Shown here: one piece after another, positions 1 to 5,823 of the stretch
Layout of the letters: every line of letters starts with the position of its first letter
Numbering within the stretch: the first letter of the stretch is position 1
Assembly (NCBI GenBank): GCA_903917425.1
Contig: CAIXAQ010000571.1
Location: 1-6,017 of the forward strand
DNA from: an uncultured Bacteroidales bacterium
GTDB lineage: Bacteria > Bacteroidota > Bacteroidia > Bacteroidales > UBA4417
Direction: 5' to 3'
DNA: 6,017 bases
Program-made: the position numbers and the translations under genes
Notes under the pieces: model-generated
The model's database searches: none
The model's input: the letters and a program-made list of their open reading frames with translations, nothing else
Told to the model about the DNA's origin: nothing

Positions 1-103
1 GTAAATATTCTGAAAAACACAGACTAAAACGCCCAGCCTGCTTGTATTGTCTGATGAAAACCTATATCACCTGATACGTGATAAATTACCGTGATAATCT
101 GTG
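1..103. other. Spacer left of the first dispersed repeat, no gene recognised
   Basis: Short AT-rich stretch with no recognisable gene. Two reading frames run in from the left edge and stop early, one at 25-27 and one at 72-74 (23 codons). Either could be the tail of an upstream gene, but neither tail is recognisable. A small inverted repeat, TATCAC at 65-70 with GTGATA at 78-83, could form a 6-bp hairpin with a 7-nt loop. No T-tract follows it, so I do not call it a terminator. Confidence 0.4.
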
Positions 104-225
104 TTCATTACAAATCATGCTAAGCGTTCTTTGCGTTAACCTTAGCGTCCTTTGCGGTTAAAATTCACAGGGACTAAAGTTGATGCACTAAATTGCAGGG
201 TTTTAACCATTTTTGAAACAACAAA
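104..225 (+). repeat. Dispersed intergenic repeat, copy 1 (122 bp)
   Basis: This stretch aligns without gaps to 4667-4788 at a constant offset of 4563, with about 112 of 122 bases identical by hand count. The left part contains two adjacent 21-nt half-units (120-140 and 141-161), each with the core TTAGCGTYCTTTGCG or a one-base variant. The right part holds an 8-bp perfect inverted repeat, GGTTAAAA (156-163) and TTTTAACC (201-208), conserved in both copies. 'CTTTGCG'-type repeats of this sort are, from memory, frequent between genes in Bacteroidota. No transposase, terminal inverted repeat or target duplication is visible, so it is a dispersed non-coding repeat rather than a proven mobile element. 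Confidence 0.9.
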
Positions 226-577
226 ATCAACATCCTTATCTTTTTTGCAACTTCGGAATATAATCAGCCGTTTAATTCCGTACCTTTACAGGAATTTAGT
301 TTGTACAACTAAGATAAAAAGTCCAAAACACGGAAGGCATAAACCAAAAATAATTTTATCCCACCCTTCTTTTGCCTCAGTTTTGGTGCGCCTGTTTGAT
401 TTCATTTTGATTATTGTTTCCATCAATCATGATCCAAAAAGAAATTTCCACCCAAATGGAGTTGAATGGTATTCCGGTTTCGTTGGCACCTGCAAAACCC
501 AAACAGGACAAAATACTGCCGCACTTTAGCTCAAATCAATACAATTGAATACCTGACGCCTATTATCAATAAGAAAA
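226..577. other. Spacer upstream of the histidine kinase gene
   Basis: About 350 bp with no gene I can support with confidence. It must contain the kinase promoter unless transcription comes from further upstream, but no clear Bacteroidota promoter (TTTG, about 20 nt, TAnnTTTG) is present. TACCTTTA at 281-288 resembles the -7 element but lacks a correctly spaced TTG. The 30 bases before the kinase ATG contain no Shine-Dalgarno sequence (only AATAAGAAAA), which is usual for this phylum. A weak 39-codon ORF at 429-548 is listed separately. Confidence 0.5.
429..548 (+). CDS. Doubtful 39-aa ORF before the kinase gene
   Basis: An ATG at 429 opens a 39-codon frame ending at TGA 546-548, 29 nt before the kinase start. 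The peptide begins MIQKEIST, contains MELNGIPVSLAPAKPKQDK and ends FSSNQYN. Its composition looks more protein-like than the overlapping frames, being mixed polar and hydrophobic with no long low-complexity run. It has no Shine-Dalgarno sequence, no signal peptide and no motif I recognise. It could be a leader peptide, a decayed gene fragment or chance. The in-frame stop TGA at 408-410 limits any extension upstream. I lean towards chance or a remnant. Confidence 0.15.
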   Translation: MIQKEISTQMELNGIPVSLAPAKPKQDKILPHFSSNQYN

Positions 578-3500
578 ATGAAATCAAAATCCGAAATTCT
601 TCGACAGGAAGCTGAAGCCATTCTGCAAAAGAGGCCTATACGACAAGTCTCTCTTACGGAAGGCGAAATGCTGAAACTGCTTCATGAGTTGGAAGTGCAT
701 CAGATTGAACTGCAATTGTTGCTCGAAACGACTGTCGAAGAGCTTTCCATTGAAATCAGGGAGGCCTCAGAACGGGCTGCTGAATTAGTCCTTGCCAATA
801 ATCAGCTTGCCTTTCAAAATGACGAGAATGCAGAACGGGCTGAGGAATTGATCGTTGCCAATAAAGAGCTCCTCTTCCAAAATGACGAGAAAAATCATCG
901 GGCTGACGAATTAGCTATTGCCAATCTCGAACTTCTGTTTCAAAATGACGAGAAAACTGACCGGGCCAACGAATTAAGCCTGGCCAATATCGAACTACAG
1001 TTCCAAAATGACGAGAAGGCAAACCTGGCGGCAGAATTAGTCCTCGCTATTAAGGAACTTGCCTTTCAAAATGAAGAGAAAAATCTACGGGCTGACGAAT
1101 TAAACCTGGCCAATATCGAACTTCTGTTCCAAAATGATGAGAAAGAAAAAAGGGCGGAAGAATTAAGCGTTGCGAATAAGTTGGTTTCCAATCAACGGGA
1201 TCGCCTTCAGAAAATCACAAGTCTGGTGCCCGGAGTCGTATTCCAATACCTGTTGTTCCCCGATGGAAGTTCCTGCTTCCCCTATTCCAGCGAAGCCATC
1301 ATTCAAATGTATCGGGTTACTCCCGAAGAAATTTGTAAAAACGCTTTTAGTTTTTTTGCAAATGTGCATCCACTTGATCTTGAAGGTTTTTATGTTTCAA
1401 TTCAGGAATCGGCAAAAAATCTGGCAATCTGGCAATGCGAGTACAGGGTAAAGTTTGAGGATGGTTCCATCCGGACTCATTATGGCGAAGGAATACCGCA
1501 GCTTGAGGAGGATGGATCGGTACTTTGGCATGGCATTATTACTGATATTACCGAGCGCAGGCACATGGAGGACGCACTGCATGAGAGTGAGCGCCAGCGT
1601 ATGGATATTCTAAACGACATCCAGGATGTAGTTTGGTCTTTATCATGGCCGGACTTGACGGTAAAATATATCAGTCAATCGGCGGAACAACTCTTTGGAC
1701 GGCCCGTGCAGGATTTTATCGCGGATACTTCCTTATGGGCATCCATGGTGCATCCTGACGATAAGCAAATTTCTGATCAGGCATTTGAGCAACTGCTTAA
1801 AGAAGGCTCTGCGGTGAGGGAGTGCCGTATCGTCAGACCCGACGGAACCATTGTGTGGATAAATGACAGAAGTAAAGTTATCTTCGGCAAGAATAATACT
1901 ATCGTAAGATTAGATGGTGTCTCCCGCAATATTACCGTATCCAGACAAGCGGCCATGTTCAAGGAAATACACCATGAAATCCTTGAAATATTGAACGAGC
2001 CCGGAACTTTGCATGATAACATGCAACGTTTACTAAATATGTTAAAAATAAGAAGTGGGTTTGATGCAGTGGGCATTCGCCTGCAGGATGGGGATGATTT
2101 TCCTTATATCGCGCAGAATGGGTTTTCAACAGATTTTTTGTTTACCGAAAATACACTGGTCAGCCGAACTAAAGAAGGAGGTCTTTGTCGCGACACAAAA
2201 GGCATCATCAAACTCGAATGTACCTGCGGGCTGGTCATTTCAGGCAAAACCGAACCTGTAAATCCACTCTTCACAGCATGGGGAAGTATCTGGACCAATG
2301 ATTCATACCCGTTTTTGAGCATCTCCTCTGACGAGGACCCTCGTTTGCACCCGCGTAATGTGTGCATTCATCAGGGCTATGCGTCTGTCGCGCTGATTCC
2401 TATAAAAACTATGAGCCGGAATATTGGTTTGATTCAGTTCAATGACCGGCGCAAAGATTGTTTCACGCCCGAAATGATTGATCGCCTCGAAGAGATTGCC
2501 ATGCATATCGGGGACGTACTCATTCGAAAACAGGCAGAAGAAGAGTTGCAGAAAGTGAATGTTTTGCTCTCCTCGTTTTTGAACCACTCTCCTATTTTCG
2601 CCTTTATTAAAGAGGTAACCCCGACTGAAAGCCGCGTCCTGAAAGCCAGCGATAACTATCGCGAAATAGTTGGAATTCCCGGTTCCGAGATGGCCGGGAA
2701 GAACATGTATGAACTGTTTCCTGCTGAATTGGCTGCTACGATGACTGCCGATGATTGGTCAGTTGTTTCCGGAGGGAAAATTCTTGAACTCGAGGAAGTT
2801 TTTAACGACCACATCTATTATTCCATTAAATACCCGATTACATCCGCAGGTAAATATCTGATGGCAGGTTACAGTATAGATATTACTGAACGAAGAGTGC
2901 TGGAAAAAAAAGTTAATGAAAGCGAGCGGCAATATCGTATTCTGGTCGAAACCTCACCTGAAGGCATAATGATAGTACAGGGGGCTAGTTTCATGTTTGT
3001 TAATGAGCCTATGGCTGAAATAACAGGATATTCCACTGAGGAATTGATGATGATGCCAAATATGGAGATGGTTTATCCCGAGGACAGGGAGTTAGTAGAA
3101 AACAATTACCGGAAACGGCAAAAGGGAGAAGCAGTTGACTCGAGATATCATTTCAGAATATTGAAGAAAGATGGAAGCCTTGCATGGATTGAGCTAAATG
3201 GCAGGAAAACCGAATGGAAAGGTGAAACGGCTGTGCTGCACTTTGTAAGTGATATCACTGAACGTAAACAGCTGGAAGAGAGGCTGAATCAATTGACTAC
3301 CCGTCTGCAACTGGCAACACGTGCCGGAGGAGTAGGTGTATGGGATTATGATACAGTTAATAATATTCTAATCAGGGATGATCAGATGTTTGAGCTTTAT
3401 GGGATGGATAAAATGAATTTCAGCGGCGCTTATGAAGCCTGGCTGGCATGCGTCCATCCTGATGATGTAAAGCGCGTCGACGAGGAAATTCAGATGGCAT

Positions 3501-4408
3501 TAAATGGCGAACATGACTTCAATGTCCAGTTTAAGGTAGTATGGCCTGATAGTACAGTTCATATTATCAGAGCGCTTACCGCAGTTTATCGAGATAAGTC
3601 TGGTAATCCACTGCGAATGATCGGTACAAATTGGGATATAACCATACAGACACGTGCAGAAAAAGAAATAAATCTAAAGAATGCCGAACTTCAAAGGCTT
3701 AATGCCGAAAAAGATAAGTTCTTTTCGATTATTGCCCACGACCTGCGCAGCCCGTTTCAGACTCTCCTGGGCTTCACTCCTGAGATGCCGGAACTCTTGC
3801 TTTCCTACCCCTTAGAAAAAATCCAGCGGCTTGCGATAAATATGAGAACATCGGCTCATAAACTATACAGCCTGCTCGAAAACCTGCTCGAGTGGTCGCA
3901 GATGCAACGCGGCTTAATTAGTTTTAACCCTGTCCAAATCCTTTTACCGGAAGCGATTTCAGAAATTCTGGCATTGATTCGTGATAAAGCCGAAAAGAAA
4001 ATGATTGAAATAAGCTGCGACATTCCCGATAACCTGACCGTTCTGGCCGATAAGCGTATGTTCGAAAGCGTTATGCACAATTTGGTTTCCAATGCAGTTA
4101 AATTCACTCACAAAGAAGGCAAAGTGACAATCACAGCTGTAGCAGCTCCCAATAATACGGTCGAAATATCAATCAGGGACACAGGTATTGGGATGAAAAA
4201 AGAGATGCTTGACAACCTGTTCCTGCTCGGTGCAAACCTAAGTCATAAAGGAACCGAAGGTGAATCTAGTGCAGGCCTGGGATTATTCATCTGCAAAGAT
4301 TTCGTGGAAAAACATGATGGAAAATTGTGGGCTGAGAGCGAGGAAGGGAAAGGGAGCAATTTCCGGTTCACTTTGCCGGCAAAAGCGAATGATCTGGGCG
4401 TTAATTAG
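578..4408 (+). CDS. Soluble multi-PAS/GAF sensor histidine kinase
   Basis: A 1276-residue sensor kinase that should autophosphorylate on His1054 and pass the phosphate to an unidentified response regulator. Order of parts: N-terminal coil with LLHELEVHQIEL (35-46), 21-residue tandem coil (66-201), PAS1 (about 212-328, ending DITERR), PAS2 (337-455), GAF (463-650) with Cys537, Cys548, Cys550 and Cys596, PAS3 (662-772), PAS4 (784-897), PAS5 (908-1025), HisKA (1044-1110, motif FSIIAHDLRSP) and HATPase_c (1155-1270). The ATPase domain keeps the N box (HNLVSNAVKF, Asn1168/Asn1172), G1 (DTGIGM, Asp1201) and G2 (GLGLF, 1233-1237), so it should be active. No transmembrane segment or signal peptide is visible, so it is predicted to be cytoplasmic. 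There is no receiver or HTH domain and no adjacent regulator gene. The ATG at 578 is the first in frame before the coil and lacks a Shine-Dalgarno sequence. The ligands are unknown. Confidence 0.95.
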   Translation: MKSKSEILRQEAEAILQKRPIRQVSLTEGEMLKLLHELEVHQIELQLLLETTVEELSIEIREASERAAELVLANNQLAFQNDENAERAEELIVANKELLFQNDEKNHRADELAIANLELLFQNDEKTDRANELSLANIELQFQNDEKANLAAELVLAIKELAFQNEEKNLRADELNLANIELLFQNDEKEKRAEELSVANKLVSNQRDRLQKITSLVPGVVFQYLLFPDGSSCFPYSSEAIIQMYRVTPEEICKNAFSFFANVHPLDLEGFYVSIQESAKNLAIWQCEYRVKFEDGSIRTHYGEGIPQLEEDGSVLWHGIITDITERRHMEDALHESERQRMDILNDIQDVVWSLSWPDLTVKYISQSAEQLFGRPVQDFIADTSLWASMVHPDDKQISDQAFEQLLKEGSAVRECRIVRPDGTIVWINDRSKVIFGKNNTIVRLDGVSRNITVSRQAAMFKEIHHEILEILNEPGTLHDNMQRLLNMLKIRSGFDAVGIRLQDGDDFPYIAQNGFSTDFLFTENTLVSRTKEGGLCRDTKGIIKLECTCGLVISGKTEPVNPLFTAWGSIWTNDSYPFLSISSDEDPRLHPRNVCIHQGYASVALIPIKTMSRNIGLIQFNDRRKDCFTPEMIDRLEEIAMHIGDVLIRKQAEEELQKVNVLLSSFLNHSPIFAFIKEVTPTESRVLKASDNYREIVGIPGSEMAGKNMYELFPAELAATMTADDWSVVSGGKILELEEVFNDHIYYSIKYPITSAGKYLMAGYSIDITERRVLEKKVNESERQYRILVETSPEGIMIVQGASFMFVNEPMAEITGYSTEELMMMPNMEMVYPEDRELVENNYRKRQKGEAVDSRYHFRILKKDGSLAWIELNGRKTEWKGETAVLHFVSDITERKQLEERLNQLTTRLQLATRAGGVGVWDYDTVNNILIRDDQMFELYGMDKMNFSGAYEAWLACVHPDDVKRVDEEIQMALNGEHDFNVQFKVVWPDSTVHIIRALTAVYRDKSGNPLRMIGTNWDITIQTRAEKEINLKNAELQRLNAEKDKFFSIIAHDLRSPFQTLLGFTPEMPELLLSYPLEKIQRLAINMRTSAHKLYSLLENLLEWSQMQRGLISFNPVQILLPEAISEILALIRDKAEKKMIEISCDIPDNLTVLADKRMFESVMHNLVSNAVKFTHKEGKVTITAVAAPNNTVEISIRDTGIGMKKEMLDNLFLLGANLSHKGTEGESSAGLGLFICKDFVEKHDGKLWAESEEGKGSNFRFTLPAKANDLGVN
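773..1180 (+). repeat. 63-bp tandem repeat coding the kinase's coiled-coil stalk
   Basis: Six full 63-bp units start at 773, 836, 899, 962, 1025 and 1088, and a partial seventh runs 1151-1180. Each codes 21 residues with the pattern RAxELxxANxELxFQNDEKxx (residues 66-191, plus 192-201). Twenty-one residues is three heptads, so gain or loss of a unit keeps the coiled-coil register and the reading frame. The DNA core CAAAATGACGAGAA is well kept, while the fifth unit is the most divergent (LAAELVLAIKEL, NEEK). Similar ELxxANKELxFQNEEK runs are familiar from other bacterial PAS-type sensors and regulators. The probable role is a signalling or dimerising helix before PAS1. Confidence 0.9.
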
Positions 4409-4444
4409 GTTAGTCCGAAAAACCAGGAATTAGCGTTTTTTTTT
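4399..4444 (+). terminator. Intrinsic terminator overlapping the kinase stop codon
   Basis: CGTTAATT (4399-4406) pairs with AATTAGCG (4428-4435), with one G-U pair. Inside this, GGTT (4408-4411) pairs with AACC (4421-4424). Nine T follow at once (4436-4444). The outer stem includes the last sense codons and the first base of the kinase TAG (4406-4408), so the gene ends inside its own terminator. The stem is AU-rich and has a small internal loop, so its strength is uncertain, but its position and T-tract are typical. Confidence 0.7.
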
Positions 4445-4445
4445 G

Positions 4446-4553
4446 ATGAGTGCAAATAAGTTCACTCGCCGGGTAATTGCGCTCTCGGTATTTCTGCTTA
4501 CTATTATCGCTCACCGTGCACAGTCTGACTATTTATCTGAGAAGGAAATATGA
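4446..4553 (+). pseudogene. Signal-peptide-only ORF, probable stump of a secreted protein gene
   Basis: An ATG one base after the terminator T-tract opens 35 codons ending at TGA 4551-4553. The product has the layout of a Sec signal peptide: a basic n-region (KFTRR, residues 5-9), a hydrophobic core (VIALSVFLLTIIA, 10-22) and a short c-region (HRAQS), with probable cleavage near AQ-S or AQS-D. Only about eight residues (DYLSEKEI) would follow. The complete signal peptide makes chance less likely. A mature part of eight residues and the repeat-rich DNA that follows suggest the 5' end of a gene truncated by rearrangement. A genuine tiny exported peptide is possible. No clear frameshifted continuation was found. 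Confidence 0.35.
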
Positions 4554-4589
4554 TCACAGGCGGACTTAATATACCTATGAGACTAAACC

Positions 4590-4612
4590 TCTGTGGATTA
4601 AAAATCCATAGA
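4590..4612. repeat. 10-bp perfect hairpin in the convergent spacer
   Basis: TCTGTGGATT (4590-4599) pairs with AATCCATAGA (4603-4612) through nine Watson-Crick pairs and one G-U pair, around an AAA loop. Neither strand has a T-tract directly after the stem, so it is not a standard intrinsic terminator. It could still act as a barrier to convergent transcription or be part of a degenerate intergenic repeat. Confidence 0.5.
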
Positions 4613-4666
4613 TTCAAACAAAAAATGAAATTTTGACGTTCTTTAACGCAAAGTGCACAAAGTTTA

Positions 4667-4788
4667 TTCATTACAAACCAGGCTTAGCGTTCTTTGCGTA
4701 AACCTTAGCGTCCTTTGCGGTTAAAATTCATAGAAACTAAAGTTGCTGCACTAAATTGAAGGGTTTTAACCATTTTTGAAACAATAAA
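4667..4788 (+). repeat. Dispersed intergenic repeat, copy 2 (122 bp)
   Basis: Second copy of the element at 104-225, in the same orientation and without indels, differing at about 10 positions. It keeps the paired 21-nt half-units (4683-4703 and 4704-4724) and the inverted repeat GGTTAAAA (4719-4726) / TTTTAACC (4764-4771). With copy 1 it brackets the kinase gene, its terminator and the signal-peptide stump as direct repeats about 4.56 kb apart. Outside the 122 bp the flanks of the two copies are not obviously similar, so it looks like two dispersed copies rather than a duplication of a larger segment. Confidence 0.9.
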
Positions 4789-4869
4789 GACTTCAATTGA
4801 AAATAAAATTATCGAAAATATACTGCGCAACATAAAGCATGTATATAAAGAGAAAATGTATCAGAATGG

Positions 4870-5820
4870 TTAGTCCTGCTGCTGTGCGATGTACTTTTCA
4901 TACACCAGCTTTACTGCAAACAGATCCAATAAGGCAAAACCAACAGTTTTAAATAAGCGGGTTCTGTTGGAAGTTGGAATAATTTCACCAGTGAGCAGAC
5001 TTCCGATCGGGTAAATCTCGGTCTCAGCAATCCAGTTATTTTTTACCGGAGTTATCAGGTCACCGCTTTCCTTTTTTCCATCCAGCGTATCAACATAAAT
5101 ACAATCAATCAGGCGAAACAACTGCTCAGGAAATTCACGGAAATCGGGTTTATATGAGCCTATACCAATAAATGTTTTTCCTGTAAAAAGCGCTTTCTCA
5201 TCCGGAAAAACCGGATATTGAGAATTTGTTGCAGAAATAATAATGTCGGAATTTATTGCTACCTCCGAAGAATCAGCTGCCTGAATAACCCTTATCATAG
5301 GATATTTGCTTTTTACCTTTTCAGCAAAAATCTTAACATTTTCATTGCTCTGATCGAAGGCCCATATCTCATTTATTTCACGCTCCGAGCATGCAAAAAG
5401 TGCCTGCCATATACCCTGAGTTCCGGTACCAATTATTCCCAGTGAATGGCAACCGGCCGGAGAAAGATGCCTGATGCCAACTGCAGTGACTGCCGCAGTG
5501 CGCATGGCAGTAATGGCGCTTCCATCCATAACGGACAGGGGTTCTCCTGTTTTGGTATCATTTAAAACGACTGTACCAAAGATAGATGGACGACCTGCTG
5601 CTTTGTTACCCGGGCAAAATGAAACCAGTTTGGTAACCCAGTATTCTTCAGTTATGCAGGGCATAAGCAGGAAAGTATCATCTCCATAATCGAGGTGCAT
5701 CCTTTTTGGCATAACATATCCACCTGGTTCAATACTATGCCGTAATGCCTTTTCCATCATATCAACCCATTCAGGAAGGGTAGCAATATTTTCTATTGTC
5801 AGGCTGTCAAAATAGTCCAT
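4870..5820 (-). CDS. Ornithine cyclodeaminase/mu-crystallin family NAD(P)-dependent oxidoreductase
   Basis: A full-length 316-residue member of the OCD/mu-crystallin family, cytoplasmic and probably dimeric by family. These enzymes reduce or cyclise amino-acid imines with NAD(P)H. Visible family marks: Lys64 in VTKLVSF, MDGSAITAMRTAA (98-110, with the conserved Arg107), Rossmann glycines GTGTQG (131-136), GSYKPDFREFPE (221-232), ESGDLITP (251-258) and a C-terminal FKTVGFALLDLFA (290-302). The segment that carries the catalytic Asp of true ornithine cyclodeaminases (GGDCPGKTEL type) here reads GSYKPDFREF, closer to mu-crystallin (GASRPDWREL). Ketimine or pyrroline-carboxylate reductase, or alanine dehydrogenase, is therefore likelier than ornithine cyclodeaminase. 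The ATG at 5820 lies 3 nt after the stop of the upstream dehydratase-like gene, so the two are co-transcribed and probably translationally coupled. The exact substrate cannot be told. Confidence 0.93.
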   Translation of the reverse strand: MDYFDSLTIENIATLPEWVDMMEKALRHSIEPGGYVMPKRMHLDYGDDTFLLMPCITEEYWVTKLVSFCPGNKAAGRPSIFGTVVLNDTKTGEPLSVMDGSAITAMRTAAVTAVGIRHLSPAGCHSLGIIGTGTQGIWQALFACSEREINEIWAFDQSNENVKIFAEKVKSKYPMIRVIQAADSSEVAINSDIIISATNSQYPVFPDEKALFTGKTFIGIGSYKPDFREFPEQLFRLIDCIYVDTLDGKKESGDLITPVKNNWIAETEIYPIGSLLTGEIIPTSNRTRLFKTVGFALLDLFAVKLVYEKYIAQQQD

Positions 5821-5823
5821 ACG

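Larger units (their letters stand above)
4554..4869. other. Convergent spacer with hairpin and dispersed repeat
   Basis: This spacer separates the plus-strand kinase from the minus-strand metabolic operon. It contains a 10-bp hairpin (4590-4612) and copy 2 of the dispersed repeat (4667-4788), described separately. ACGCAAAG at 4646-4653 is the inverse of CTTTGCGT at 4692-4699, so the left flank of copy 2 can fold back on the repeat; copy 1 has no such flank. From 4789 to 4869 the DNA is AT-rich with no gene. I see no convincing terminator for the minus-strand operon; ACAT/ATGT around 4830-4842 gives only a 4-bp stem. Confidence 0.5.

Noticed and set aside
3..74. Frame open from the left edge (23 codons), possible C-terminus of an upstream gene
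   Set aside because: Too short, with no recognisable tail. A competing frame stops at 25-27. It cannot be told from chance without sequence to the left.
104..225. Dispersed repeat as a complete insertion sequence, MITE or CRISPR unit
   Set aside because: There are no terminal inverted repeats, no target-site duplication, no transposase, and only two copies 4.5 kb apart without regular spacers.
281..288. TACCTTTA as a Bacteroidota -7 promoter element
   Set aside because: It is one base from TAnnTTTG, but the nearest upstream TTTG (244-247) is 33 nt away instead of about 20. Such 8-mers are common in AT-rich spacers.
152..529. 125-codon plus-strand frame upstream of the kinase
   Set aside because: It starts at a TTG inside the dispersed repeat, has no ribosome-binding signal, an odd composition and no recognisable domain. 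The repeat origin of its start makes it very likely spurious.
773..1180. Tandem 63-bp units as a non-coding satellite or CRISPR-like array
   Set aside because: Units are contiguous, in frame, differ mostly at codon level and encode a regular coiled-coil motif, so they are a protein repeat.
1163..1369. Antisense and out-of-frame ORFs inside the kinase gene (for example 1163-1369 minus, 1777-2076 minus, 2303-2587 minus)
   Set aside because: All are shadows of a long, domain-supported reading frame. None shows a domain or start signal of its own.
4550..4636. 28-codon ORF whose ATG overlaps the stop of the signal-peptide ORF (ATGA)
   Set aside because: The ATGA overlap looks like translational coupling, but the frame runs through the hairpin and repeat-like DNA, and its peptide has no recognisable feature.
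5218..5689. Plus-strand ORFs (5218-5445, 5474-5689) opposite the mu-crystallin-like gene
   Set aside because: They are antisense shadows of a well-supported enzyme gene, with low-quality peptide composition.
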